Shown here: positions 51,052 to 60,098 of the stretch, in pieces
Numbering within the stretch: the first letter of the stretch is position 1
Layout of the letters: every line of letters starts with the position of its first letter
Source: SIG603 sp964369215
GTDB lineage: Bacteria > Bacillota > Clostridia > Oscillospirales > Acutalibacteraceae
Reading direction: 5' to 3'
DNA length: 64,000 nucleotides
Assembly (NCBI GenBank): GCA_964369215.1
Contig: CAYJEZ010000001.1
Location: 1-64,000, forward strand
The notes under the pieces: generated by a model
Told to the model about the DNA's origin: nothing
Seen by the model: only the letters and a program-made list of their open reading frames with translations
Database searches by the model: none
Translations under genes and position numbers: made by a program

Positions 51052-51552
51052 TTAAAATCCGCCTAAACTTAAAAACATCATAAGCGACGGAATAAATGCA
51101 GCAAAAATGCCTTCTATTATACATAGATATGGAACAAATTTACCTAAAGGCTTATTTAGTATATTCTCTACAAAGGTTGAAGCCCAAAGTACAGCCCACA
51201 TAAACCACAAATAAGCATAGTTATATGCGCCTGAGTCAATGCTTACAACACCCATAACAATTGCAAAAACCGCGACCATTCCAGAGTAAATTCCACTGGC
51301 TTTAGGGTCTAAATTAAAAAGTAAATTGCATGCTATAAAGGCATATGTAAAGCCAAACAAAAAGCCACCACCAGCGTTAGAGTAGTCTGCCATAGTTTGT
51401 GCCCTAGCAAGCCCTATAAAATTGCCCACAATCAATACTATTGCTGTTATGATATTCATAAACGCAATACTTTTCACGTCTGCCTTTTTTAGAATTAAAT
51501 AACCGTTTGAAATTAAAGTTATTCCTACAAATAATAAAGCTACACCTAACAT
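51052..51552 (-). CDS. AmiS/UreI-family membrane channel
   Basis: This is a 166-residue protein with six membrane helices of the AmiS/UreI family, which moves urea or short amides. It opens MLGVALLFVGITLISNGYLI and contains GGGFLFGFTYAFIACNLLFN and YLWFMWAVLWASTFVENIL. No urease or amidase genes are nearby, so the substrate is unclear. The start MLGV has a GGAGG site; five upstream codons lack one. A candidate RNA element lies about 70 bases upstream. Confidence 0.87.
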   Translation of the reverse strand: MLGVALLFVGITLISNGYLILKKADVKSIAFMNIITAIVLIVGNFIGLARAQTMADYSNAGGGFLFGFTYAFIACNLLFNLDPKASGIYSGMVAVFAIVMGVVSIDSGAYNYAYLWFMWAVLWASTFVENILNKPLGKFVPYLCIIEGIFAAFIPSLMMFLSLGGF

Positions 51553-51621
51553 AAAAAACCTCCACAAAATAAGTTGTTGACTGTTAAGTTAAAGTGAAAA
51601 ATTATTTACATTAGTAAATAA

Positions 51622-51724
51622 GCCTTTTTTCTCTTCCTTTAAAGTCAAACAAATTATTTTGACATACCTTAGTACCAAAGTATTTACGGAGAGAAAAAAG
51701 AAATATAATGAATTTTTTCATATT
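51622..51724 (-). promoter_or_regulatory. Candidate cis-acting RNA element B, upstream of the AmiS/UreI gene
   Basis: On the minus strand it reads TATATTTCTTTTTTCTCTCC, then GGTACTAAGGTATGTC and AAAGGAAGAGAAAAAAGGC. The two ends form a 13-pair stem (51692-51704 with 51623-51636, one bulged A). Inside are hairpins around ATACTTT/AAGGTAT and GTCAAA/TTTGAC. It shares several sequence blocks with element A (41032-41099), also in a 5' leader. It matches no RNA family that I know. Confidence 0.45.
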
Positions 51725-51830
51725 AACTTAACAAAAGCATAAATTGTTCAATACCAGCAAATTTACAATTGTAAATCCATATGTCTTGACACATAGTATT
51801 TTACACTTTATTTTATCTTTTGTCAACTAC

Positions 51831-52370
51831 TTAGTGATTGCTTTTTCTATTAATATATCTCAAAACCCTTGGTCTGTTATACCTCTGGATAATAGCAAAT
51901 TGCATGTCGCAAAAAGCTGCCATTATTGAGGTTATAAAAAACGTCCAAAAAGAGCCGACTAAAAACGAGAAAAGCAGCGGGATAAATGACACTAAAGCTA
52001 TTATTTCGTGAACTATTTCTGATTGGCACATAGCCATTATAATTTCTTCTTTTGTTCTGTTTTTATAATCAAATGCTGTTAAATCATAAGTAGGTACATT
52101 AACTTTTAAGCGCTTAACTTTTAAAGCTTTGTAAAGTTTTTTCTCAAAGCTTAGCTCTTTAAACCATTTTGACTTATAATTAATTTTGTTTTTATACTTT
52201 GAATGAATTACATGCCCTACTAATAGCCTAATAACTAAATGGTACGCTGTAGTAGAGAATGTCATGGCTAAGGTCTTGATAATATCTAAAGGATAAAAAA
52301 TATTTAATAAAATTGAAACCAAAGCCATAATTGTTACAACTAAGCTTGCTGTCTCCATTAGCTTTTTCAT
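51831..52370 (-). CDS. Membrane protein, glycosyl-diaponeurosporenoate acyltransferase (CrtO)-like family
   Basis: This 179-residue protein has four hydrophobic segments and the family pattern with a conserved Glu/His region (SEIVHEIIALVSFIPLLF) and the C-terminal FAIIQRYNRPRVLRYI. The family name comes from staphyloxanthin biosynthesis, but carotenoid genes are absent here, so the role is probably different. No clear operon partner. Confidence 0.65.
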   Translation of the reverse strand: MKKLMETASLVVTIMALVSILLNIFYPLDIIKTLAMTFSTTAYHLVIRLLVGHVIHSKYKNKINYKSKWFKELSFEKKLYKALKVKRLKVNVPTYDLTAFDYKNRTKEEIIMAMCQSEIVHEIIALVSFIPLLFSFLVGSFWTFFITSIMAAFCDMQFAIIQRYNRPRVLRYINRKSNH

Positions 52371-52397
52371 TGATATTTACATATAATGATATACATT

Positions 52398-52943
52398 TTA
52401 AAGCTCACCAGTTTTAAGTAAAACCGCAGTTTTAAGTAGCGCCACCTGTGTTTTTGCATCTTTTATTTCGTTTTTCATAACCATGTCTAAAGCTTTGTCT
52501 AAGCTAATTTTCTCTACCTCTACAAACTCACCTTCATCAAGGTCTGTATCGCAAAATTGATCTACTCTGCAAGCCCAAATTCTAATTACTTCTGCACAGT
52601 AACCAGTTGTAGGATACAACTCACCTAGGTATACATAATTTTTACCTGTTGTGCCTGTCTCTTCTCTCTGTTCTCTTTTCATTGCCTCAAATGGGTCTTC
52701 ACCCTTTTCTAGTTTGCCAGCTGGTATCTCTAGAATAATCTCTTTGTAAGGGTATCTAAATTGTTTTACTAAATACACATTATTCTCGTCGTCAAGCACT
52801 AGCACACATACGCCACCACCATGCAAAACAACCTCTCTTTTGCTTTTAGAGCCATCTGGTAGCTCTATATCATCAATAATAACCTTTACTATTCTTCCCT
52901 CAAATTTTATTTCTGAATTTATCGTCTTCTCAAACATTTCCAT
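52398..52943 (-). CDS. NUDIX hydrolase, ADP-ribose pyrophosphatase type
   Basis: This 181-residue enzyme has the NUDIX box (GKLEKGEDPFEAMKREQREE, continuing TG; about residues 70-92) and the N-terminal beta strands of the ADP-ribose pyrophosphatase (NudF) group, including YLVKQFRYPYKEIILEIPAG. It probably hydrolyses ADP-ribose to AMP and ribose-5-phosphate. It lies just downstream of ung. Confidence 0.93.
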   Translation of the reverse strand: MEMFEKTINSEIKFEGRIVKVIIDDIELPDGSKSKREVVLHGGGVCVLVLDDENNVYLVKQFRYPYKEIILEIPAGKLEKGEDPFEAMKREQREETGTTGKNYVYLGELYPTTGYCAEVIRIWACRVDQFCDTDLDEGEFVEVEKISLDKALDMVMKNEIKDAKTQVALLKTAVLLKTGEL

Positions 52944-52966
52944 TGATTATTCAGCCCTTTCAATAT

Positions 52967-53638
52967 TTATTTAATCTCCCAATTTATGGGTTCTTCTCCA
53001 TTATTTAACAAAAACTCGTTACACTTGCTAAAATGTTTACACCCAAAAAAACCTCTATGTGCCGACAACGGGCTTGGGTGTGGCGCTTTTAAGACTAAGT
53101 GTTTTTTATTTGTAAGCATTCTTTCTTTACTTTGTGCGGGTTTACCCCACAACAAATATACAACAGGTCTATCAATTTTATTAACCGCCTGAATTACGCT
53201 GTCTGTAAATGTCTCCCACCCTTTACCCTGATGAGAGTTCGCCTGATGCTCACGCACGCTCAATACCGTATTTAAAAGCATTACTCCTTGCTCTGCCCAA
53301 GGCTTTAAATAGCCATTTTTAGGTATGCTTACCCCAATATCAGACTGAAGCTCTTTATATATATTTAAAAGCGACGGGGGAAGTTGAGTTTGCTGAGGTT
53401 TTACAGAAAAACACAAACCATGTGCTTGGTTTACATTATGGTATGGGTCTTGTCCTAAAATAAGCACTTTAACCTTACTGTATGGTGTGTGGTGAAAAGC
53501 GTTGAAAATATCTTCTGCCACAGGGTAAACAGTATTTGTTTTATACTCATTCGCTAAAAAAGCCCTAAGAGTTTTATAATAAGGCTTATCAAACTCCTCA
53601 CCTATTATGCTTAGCCAATCATTGGTTATTTTAGGCAT
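52967..53638 (-). CDS. ung: Uracil-DNA glycosylase
   Basis: Ung removes uracil from DNA. The 223-residue protein has the catalytic water-activating loop VLILGQDPYHNVNQAHGLCF (near 60-80) and the minor-groove loop HPSPLSAHRGFFGCKHF (near 187). The length is normal for family 1 UDG. It is followed by the NUDIX gene after 23 bases. Confidence 0.97.
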   Translation of the reverse strand: MPKITNDWLSIIGEEFDKPYYKTLRAFLANEYKTNTVYPVAEDIFNAFHHTPYSKVKVLILGQDPYHNVNQAHGLCFSVKPQQTQLPPSLLNIYKELQSDIGVSIPKNGYLKPWAEQGVMLLNTVLSVREHQANSHQGKGWETFTDSVIQAVNKIDRPVVYLLWGKPAQSKERMLTNKKHLVLKAPHPSPLSAHRGFFGCKHFSKCNEFLLNNGEEPINWEIK

Positions 53639-53772
53639 ATAATCACACTTTCTATTAATATAGTAATATTTATTATTATATATTAAGCTTATGAATAAAT
53701 CAATAAATATTTATACTTGGTAAAAATAGCAGTTTTATAGTTAATAATTATGTCTCTCACCGCAATCACTAC

Positions 53773-53985
53773 CTAGTTTCTCAAACACACAGACAATCTC
53801 TCAATTTTAGCAAAACACTCACTATCTCCTAACCTCTCGTCCTCAAGAATATCCTTTATCCTCTTCAAAGCTTGATACGATATAATCTCCATCATTTCTT
53901 TAGGGTTAACAATAAAGTTCTCAAACTTTACTGTTATGTCCTCTTTTTCAAGTATTTTTATCAAAATTTCTTTGTATAAACACAT
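53773..53985 (-). CDS. Small hypothetical protein
   Basis: This is a 70-residue soluble protein, mostly helical, opening MCLYKEILIKILEKEDITVK and ending KIERLSVCLRN. No domain or family recognised. It has an AGGAG-like site upstream (rc of ACTCCTTTT), which supports it as a real gene. It is flanked by AT-rich sequence on both sides. Confidence 0.55.
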   Translation of the reverse strand: MCLYKEILIKILEKEDITVKFENFIVNPKEMMEIISYQALKRIKDILEDERLGDSECFAKIERLSVCLRN

Positions 53986-54164
53986 AGTAACTCCTTTTAT
54001 ATGGGGTCTATATCCCCTTAATAATTTATATTATAACCCCCATAATATATAATGCCAAGTGCAGCTTTATTAAGTAAGATATGAATTCAATCGTAATATA
54101 TATGAACGTTGAAAACTTCATACTTTAACTTAATATTGCCACAAGAACATAAAGGGGAGATAAT

Positions 54165-54368
54165 ATGATAGTTTATGATAAATTGTGGAAAACTATGAAG
54201 GAAAAAGGTGTTTCAACTTACAAATTAAGAGAAAAATGTGGAATAGACAGCAAAACTGTAAGACGCTTAAAAGCTAATGAGAATATTGAGACTAAAACTC
54301 TCAATAAGCTCTGTCATGCTCTTGAATGTAATGTTGAAGATATTATGGAGTATAAGGAAAATATATAG
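54165..54368 (+). CDS. Small XRE-family transcriptional regulator
   Basis: This 67-residue protein is a single helix-turn-helix domain of the Cro/C1 type. It opens MIVYDKLWKTMKEKGVSTYK and has recognition features in CGIDSKTVRRLKANENIETK, ending LCHALECNVEDIMEYKENI. Such stand-alone HTH proteins are common in Firmicutes, often near mobile or phage genes, though none are seen here. The AGGGGAGA site is good. Confidence 0.85.
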   Translation: MIVYDKLWKTMKEKGVSTYKLREKCGIDSKTVRRLKANENIETKTLNKLCHALECNVEDIMEYKENI

Positions 54369-54452
54369 TCAAACCAAATCAAAAATCATCAAAGAGATAC
54401 TTGTAAAAGCTAAAAGTCATACCAATGTTTGACTAGCTATATACATTGCCAC

Positions 54453-54482
54453 AAAAAAGGGAACTGTCGTTTGACAGTTCCC
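54453..54482 (-). terminator. Intrinsic terminator of the PFOR gene
   Basis: A perfect 10-pair stem (54459-54468 with 54473-54482, loop of 4) lies 34 bases beyond the PFOR stop. On the minus strand it is followed by TTTTTT; on the plus strand by TAATTTTAT, so it may also end the HTH transcript. Confidence 0.88.
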
Positions 54483-54515
54483 TAATTTTATAAACTTTTA
54501 TATAATAATTTCTTA

Positions 54516-57500
54516 TTACTCAGCCATTTTCTTTAGCTTAGCATATTTCTCAGCAGCGTCTTGCTCTGCTTGAGTAAATAGCATTTCTGCTCTCTCTGGG
54601 AAAGCACGAAGTAAGCTGTTGTAACGAACCTCACCCATGATAAAGTCACGGTAAGAAGCTGATGGCGCTTTGCTGTCAAGAACGAATGGATTTTGCTCTG
54701 CATCTGCACGTCTTGGGTCAAAGCGGAAGTTATGCCAGTAACCAGCAAGAACAGCTTTTTTCTCCTCAGCAATAGAAGCTGACATACCACCTTTAATTCC
54801 GTGGTTGATACAAGGAGCGTAAGCTATGATGATTGATGGACCGTTGTAGCTCTCAGCCTCTTCAAAAGCTTTGATACACTGGTTCATGTCAGCACCCATA
54901 GCAATTTGAGCAACGTATACGTAGCCGTAGCTCATAGCTATTGAAGCTAGGTCTTTTTTCTTAGTACCTTTACCTGAAGCTGCGAATTGAGCAACAGAAC
55001 CAGCAGGAGTAGCTTTAGAAGCTTGTCCACCTGTGTTAGAGTAAACCTCTGTGTCGAATACTAGAATGTTGATATCCTCGCCTGAAGCGATAGCGTGGTC
55101 AAGTCCACCGAAACCGATGTCATATGCCCATCCGTCGCCACCTACAATCCATACAGATTTTTTAGCTAGGAAGTCTTTGTCTGCAAGAGTTTTAGCAGCT
55201 AGTTTGCCAACTTCGCAATCGAATTTGCTTGCTTTCTCAAGCTCAGCAATAAGTGCGTCTGTAGCAGGGCCGTTTGCTCTTGTTTGAGCTTTAGTTGCAA
55301 GGTAAGTCTCGCAAGCCTCTTTAAGCTCAGCTGTTTGTGTTTTCTCTATAATAGCTAGTAGGTAATCCTCTAGTCTGCCTCTTACAGCATTTTGAGCTAG
55401 TTGCATACCTAAACCGAACTCTGCATTATCCTCGAATAGTGAGTTTTGCCATGCAGGACCGTAGCCTCTTTTGTTAACTGTGTAAGGTGTTGCAGGAGCA
55501 GAACCACCCCAGATTGAAGAACAACCTGTTGCATTAGCAATAAACATTTTGTCGCCAAAAAGTTGTGTTGCTAGTTTAGCATATGGAGTCTCACCACAAC
55601 CGCCGCAAGCGCCAGAGAACTCAAGAAGAGGTTGTTTAAATTGGCTACCTTTAACAGTAGTCTCTTTAAATTTAGCTAAAACTTCTGGTTTCTCATCTAA
55701 TGTAATAGCGTAAGCAAATACATCTGATTGCTCTCTTTGAGAGTCGATTGGTTGCATTACAAGTGCTTTTTCTTTAGCTGGGCAAACTTGTGCACAAAGG
55801 CCACAACCTGTACAGTCTAAAGTAGATACACCCATTACATAGTTCATGCCTGCTAAACCTGTCATTGCTTTTGATTTTACAGCGCTAGGAGCAGCTGCAA
55901 GCTCAGCCTCTGTCATTGGGAATGGTCTAATAACAGCGTGTGGGCAAACATAAGCACATTGGTTACATTGAATACATTTTGCACTGTCCCAGCATGGAAC
56001 GTCAACTGCTATACCACGTTTCTCATAAGCTGCTGTACCTTGTGGTGATTCACCATTAGCATAAGCTGAGAAAGTAGAAACAGGAAGGTCTTTACCTTTG
56101 AATGAGTTTACAGGAATAACAACATTGTTTACGTAGTCTACTAGGTCAGCTCTGTCGCCAGTAGCAACTGGAAGTGAAGAATCTCCGCCAGCTGTTTTCC
56201 AAGACTCAGGAACTTCAACTTTATGGAAAGCGTTTTGACCTTTGTCAATAGCGTCGTGGTTCATTTTAACAATTGCGTCGCCTTTTTTGCTATATGACTT
56301 AGTAGCAGCGTCTTTCATATATTTAATTGCATCTTCAACAGGAATAACTGCAGCAATTGTAAAGAAAGCTGATTGTAAAATTGTGTTAATTCTAGTTCCA
56401 AGGCCTAGCTCTTTACCAATTTTGTAAGCGTCAACTGTGTAGAACTCGATGTCGTTGTTAGCAATAAATCTTTTAACTTGGCCTGGTAGTCTCTCTTCTA
56501 GCTCTGCAGCATCCCAGTCGCAGTTAAGTAGGAACTTACCACCTTTTTTAAGGTCCTCAACCATGTCATATTTGCCAAGGTAAGCAGGGTTATGACAAGC
56601 TACGAAGTCAGCTTTGCTGATGTAGTAAGTTGATTTAATAGGAGCAGTACCAAATCTCAAGTGAGAAATTGTAAGACCGCCTGATTTTTTAGAGTCGTAA
56701 TCAAAATAACCTTGAGCATACATGTCTGTATGGTCACCGATGATTTTGATTGAGTTTTTGTTAGCACCAACTGTACCGTCTGCGCCAAGACCCCAGAACT
56801 TACATGAAGTTGTTCCTTTAGGAGCTGTGTCGTCGTCTTTAACTCTAGGTAGAGAAAGATTTGTAACGTCGTCTTCGATACCAACTGTGAATTTTTTCTT
56901 GCTGTCTGCGCTACCCATATTGTCGTAAATAGCGAAAATAGATGTAGGAGCAGTATCTTTAGAACCTAAACCGTAACGACCTGAAAGAATTGGGCATGCG
57001 CCGAACTCTGTACCGTTTACAGCAGCTAATGTATCTAAGAATAAAGGCTCGCCGATAGAACCCGGCTCTTTTGTTCTGTCTAGTACAGTAATATATTTAA
57101 CTGTAGAAGGCATTACGTCTAAAAGGTATTTAGCTACGAAAGGTCTATAAAGTCTAACTTTTACAAGACCAACTTTTTCGCCTGCTGCTAGCATGTAATC
57201 GATAACTTCTTCGATAGTCTCGCAAACAGAACCCATAGCGATGATAACTTTCTCAGCATCTGGTGCGCCATAGTAGTTAAATGGTTTGTAGTCTGTACCA
57301 ATTTTAGCATTAACTTCATTCATGTAGTCAACAATAACTTCTGGCACTGCATCGTAATATTTATTACATGCCTCACGTGCTTGGAAGAAAATATCTCCGT
57401 TTTGAGCTTGTCCTCTAAGCACTGGGTGCTCTGGGTTTAATGCTCTTCTTCTAAATGCATCAACTGCATCCCAGTCTAGCATCTCGTTTAAATCTTCATA

Positions 57501-58061
57501 TTCCCAAGTCTCAATTTTTTGAACCTCATGAGAAGTACGGAAACCGTCGAAGAAATGTAGGAAAGGAACTCTTCCTTTAATTGCACTAAGGTGAGCAACC
57601 GCACCTAAGTCCATAACCTCTTGTGGGCTGTTCGCACATAGCATACCATAACCTGTTTGACGGCATGAGTATACGTCTGAGTGGTCGCCGAAGATGTTAA
57701 GAGCATGAGTTGCAACTGTTCTTGCAGAAACATGAATAACTGAAGGTAAAAGCTCACCAGCCATTTTGTACATGTTAGGAATCATTAAAAGTAGACCTTG
57801 AGATGCTGTGTAAGTAGTTGTTAAAGCACCTGCAGTTAAAGAGCCGTGAACTGCACCTGCAGCGCCTGCCTCAGATTGCATCTCTGTAACTCTTACTTCT
57901 CTACCGAATAGGTTTTTTCTACCTGCGGCAGCATATTTGTCTGTCTCATCAGCCATGTTTGAAGATGGTGTGATAGGATAGATAGCAGCAACGTCCGTAA
58001 ACGCATAAGACACGTGAGCGGCAGCGGTGTTACCATCCATGGTTTTCATTTTTCTTGCCAT
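54516..58061 (-). CDS. nifJ: Pyruvate:ferredoxin (flavodoxin) oxidoreductase
   Basis: PFOR converts pyruvate and CoA to acetyl-CoA, CO2 and reduced ferredoxin, the central reaction of clostridial fermentation. The 1181-residue homodimer-type protein has pyrimidine-binding domain I, domain III, and two [4Fe-4S] clusters in CIQCNQCAYVCPHAVIRPFP (near 700) and CTGCGLCAQVCPAKEKALVM (near 754). The CGGCGETPYAKL region and the thiamine diphosphate-binding part (GDGWAYDIGFGG, VFDTEVYSNTGGQASKATP near 980-1010) follow. It is a single-gene transcript with its own terminator. Confidence 0.98.
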   Translation of the reverse strand: MARKMKTMDGNTAAAHVSYAFTDVAAIYPITPSSNMADETDKYAAAGRKNLFGREVRVTEMQSEAGAAGAVHGSLTAGALTTTYTASQGLLLMIPNMYKMAGELLPSVIHVSARTVATHALNIFGDHSDVYSCRQTGYGMLCANSPQEVMDLGAVAHLSAIKGRVPFLHFFDGFRTSHEVQKIETWEYEDLNEMLDWDAVDAFRRRALNPEHPVLRGQAQNGDIFFQAREACNKYYDAVPEVIVDYMNEVNAKIGTDYKPFNYYGAPDAEKVIIAMGSVCETIEEVIDYMLAAGEKVGLVKVRLYRPFVAKYLLDVMPSTVKYITVLDRTKEPGSIGEPLFLDTLAAVNGTEFGACPILSGRYGLGSKDTAPTSIFAIYDNMGSADSKKKFTVGIEDDVTNLSLPRVKDDDTAPKGTTSCKFWGLGADGTVGANKNSIKIIGDHTDMYAQGYFDYDSKKSGGLTISHLRFGTAPIKSTYYISKADFVACHNPAYLGKYDMVEDLKKGGKFLLNCDWDAAELEERLPGQVKRFIANNDIEFYTVDAYKIGKELGLGTRINTILQSAFFTIAAVIPVEDAIKYMKDAATKSYSKKGDAIVKMNHDAIDKGQNAFHKVEVPESWKTAGGDSSLPVATGDRADLVDYVNNVVIPVNSFKGKDLPVSTFSAYANGESPQGTAAYEKRGIAVDVPCWDSAKCIQCNQCAYVCPHAVIRPFPMTEAELAAAPSAVKSKAMTGLAGMNYVMGVSTLDCTGCGLCAQVCPAKEKALVMQPIDSQREQSDVFAYAITLDEKPEVLAKFKETTVKGSQFKQPLLEFSGACGGCGETPYAKLATQLFGDKMFIANATGCSSIWGGSAPATPYTVNKRGYGPAWQNSLFEDNAEFGLGMQLAQNAVRGRLEDYLLAIIEKTQTAELKEACETYLATKAQTRANGPATDALIAELEKASKFDCEVGKLAAKTLADKDFLAKKSVWIVGGDGWAYDIGFGGLDHAIASGEDINILVFDTEVYSNTGGQASKATPAGSVAQFAASGKGTKKKDLASIAMSYGYVYVAQIAMGADMNQCIKAFEEAESYNGPSIIIAYAPCINHGIKGGMSASIAEEKKAVLAGYWHNFRFDPRRADAEQNPFVLDSKAPSASYRDFIMGEVRYNSLLRAFPERAEMLFTQAEQDAAEKYAKLKKMAE

Positions 58062-58361
58062 TGGAAATTATTCCCCCTTATTATAATACGTAAAGATTTA
58101 TTAAAACATTTTTACCTATACTATTCTATCACTTATTAGGCTTTATGTAAAGTAGCTTTTTTAAATTTTATGTTAATTCGCTGTACTTTTTGATGATAAA
58201 AACTCGCAATTTGTGTTTATTACTAATTTCTGTTATTTTTATACTACTAATCATACATTAAAAGAAAAATATGAAACAATTGAAAAGTGAATTAATTGAA
58301 AAACAGCCACCTTAAAGCGCATAAACGCCCTAGGTGACTGTTTTAATAACTGCTTTTTATT
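58062..58361. other. AT-rich gap between PFOR and the PilZ gene
   Basis: This 300-base region lies upstream of PFOR and downstream of the minus-strand PilZ gene. It contains the PFOR ribosome binding site (GGGGGA), AT-rich presumed promoter sequence, and an inverted repeat at 58300-58344 (outer stem AAAACAG/CTGTTTT with CACCT/AGGTG). That inverted repeat is followed on the minus strand by a T-run, and probably terminates the PilZ transcript. Confidence 0.6.
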
Positions 58362-59015
58362 TTATCTTGCTTTTTGCCTTTTAATTTGGTCTCTTTGCAT
58401 CTCAAAAATCGCTTTTGCCAATCTATCAGAGGTTATTGTGCTTACTCCTTCAAGAGTGCATCTGTATGAATACCCCTCTAAAACTTCTCTTCTCATTATA
58501 TCGTCTCTGTACTTAACCTTACAGCTAAAGTTAAACGGAACTTCACTACGAACAAGTGACAGCCCTGTTATTTCTATTGTATCATCTATTGCAAAAAAGG
58601 CATCGGTTGCAAATCTTATGCCCGATAAGCTAATGTCTACAAGCTTTGCCTGAAAGCTTTTGTCGTCGTTTGCCTCTTTGTCAAACCTTGTAATGCTACC
58701 TGTTGCATGTGAACGAATTCTAAAAAACTCTCGTCTCTCTACGCTTACAGTATCACCTATTTTATTTATTTTGCACATTTCTTCACTTATTAGAGCCAAA
58801 AAACCTCCTACAATTGTGCTGTTTTTTCCGCTTTTAATCGACAATTTAACAGGTATGCCAATTGGTTGATTTATCAGGCTCTCTTTTGCATTTACTTTAA
58901 TATCGACCGAAGGAAGAACTCCATCATGTATGGCCTTAACCTTGCCCACAATCAAAATATCATTCTCCATTGATTTAACTTCACAAATTCCATTTTTAAA
59001 TTTACTTAAATTCAT
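58362..59015 (-). CDS. PilZ-domain cyclic-di-GMP receptor, YcgR-like
   Basis: This 217-residue protein has an N-terminal YcgR/YpfA-type flagellar-brake-like domain (about 1-90) and a C-terminal PilZ domain. The c-di-GMP-binding pattern is intact: RREFFRIRS (about 92-100) and DISLSGIRF (about 127-135). YcgR homologues slow the flagellar motor when c-di-GMP is high. It is divergent from the ParA/ComFB gene pair across 315 bases. Confidence 0.88.
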   Translation of the reverse strand: MNLSKFKNGICEVKSMENDILIVGKVKAIHDGVLPSVDIKVNAKESLINQPIGIPVKLSIKSGKNSTIVGGFLALISEEMCKINKIGDTVSVERREFFRIRSHATGSITRFDKEANDDKSFQAKLVDISLSGIRFATDAFFAIDDTIEITGLSLVRSEVPFNFSCKVKYRDDIMRREVLEGYSYRCTLEGVSTITSDRLAKAIFEMQRDQIKRQKAR

Positions 59016-59330
59016 GTTATTACTCCCCCACGTTTGGATACAAAACTTTTTATTATATAAAAGAACAGACCAATATATTATATTATTACATTATATGCTT
59101 ATTAATAATAAGTTTTCAAAAAACTTTTCGCAACTCATACATTATATTATAAGATTACAACATTACTCATATGTTTGCAATAGCCAATTTAAATATTTTT
59201 TATTTTTTATATTTTTTCACAAAAACTGTTTAGTTTTGAATTTATTGTAGAATAAATAGATTGTTATGGGGTTGTATGCTTATTATTTTTGTTTTACCCC
59301 TGTAATAGTTAGAAAGGACGAGTGGTATAT
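59016..59330. other. Divergent intergenic region between PilZ and parA
   Basis: This very AT-rich region has several short inverted repeats (for example AAAACT...AGTTTT near 59224-59240). It presumably holds both promoters, but no full consensus match was found. A GGGG...CCCC pairing (59270-59300) sits just before parA. Confidence 0.45.
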
Positions 59331-60098
59331 ATGGGAAAAGTGATTTCGCTAATTAATGAAAAGGGCGGAGTAGGAAAGACTACTTCTACAAATATCATGG
59401 CTTGTTGTCTTAAAAACAGAGGCTACAAAGTACTTTGTGTGGATTTTGACCCACAAGCTCACCTCAGTTTTAGTTTTGGCGCTGACAACAGAGACAAGCC
59501 TACAATATATGATGTTATAAAGAAAAAAACAAAAGTAAAATACGCAATACAAAACACAGGCCTTACAGATTTAATACCTGCAAACGATATATTAAAAAGT
59601 GTTGAGAGCGAATTTACAAGTGTTGGCAATGAACAACTGTTGAAAAACTGTATAGCTCCACTATTAAACTCATACGACTATATATTAATAGATAGCCCTC
59701 CTGAGCTTGGACTTCTTTCAGTTAATGCGCTGGTTGCATCAAACGTTGTTTTAATACCTTGCCTGCCAGACGGTTACAGCCTTATGGGAACAATTAAAGT
59801 GCACGAAACAGTATCAAGAATTAAACAGGCGTTTAACCCTACTCTTTCATTCGGTGGAATAATATTAGTAAGATATTATCTAAGAGAACGCTTAAGTAAA
59901 TCTGTTTCAGACGTATTAGAGCAACTTACTGTTCAACTTAACATACCTATATTAGAAAACAAAGTAAGACACAGCAACTTAATTAGCGATGCAACCACAA
60001 TAAGACAAGTAGATGTTGTAAAAACTAATCCAAAAAACAGAGCCATAGGAGACTATATTAACTTGGTAGATGAATTACTTGAAAAGGAGATATTATAA
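59331..60098 (+). CDS. ParA-family ATPase (MinD/Soj-like)
   Basis: This 255-residue protein has the deviant Walker A (NEKGGVGKTTSTNIM near residue 11), Walker A-prime DFDPQAHLSFSFG, and LIDSPPELGLLSVNALVAS. It lacks an N-terminal HTH domain, so it is a short positioning-type ParA, not a plasmid autorepressor. Its stop overlaps the start of the ComFB gene by one base (TAATG), which links the two. Chromosome partition (Soj), flagellar number (FlhG) and cargo positioning are possible roles; no parB is seen. ATG 59331 is chosen over GTG 59322 from ribosome binding site spacing. Confidence 0.92.
   Translation: MGKVISLINEKGGVGKTTSTNIMACCLKNRGYKVLCVDFDPQAHLSFSFGADNRDKPTIYDVIKKKTKVKYAIQNTGLTDLIPANDILKSVESEFTSVGNEQLLKNCIAPLLNSYDYILIDSPPELGLLSVNALVASNVVLIPCLPDGYSLMGTIKVHETVSRIKQAFNPTLSFGGIILVRYYLRERLSKSVSDVLEQLTVQLNIPILENKVRHSNLISDATTIRQVDVVKTNPKNRAIGDYINLVDELLEKEIL

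Noticed and set aside
51640..51695. Plus-strand promoter TTGACA/TATTTA inside element B
   Set aside because: No plus-strand gene follows for more than 2 kb, and the sequence is better explained by the inverted repeat of the minus-strand leader.
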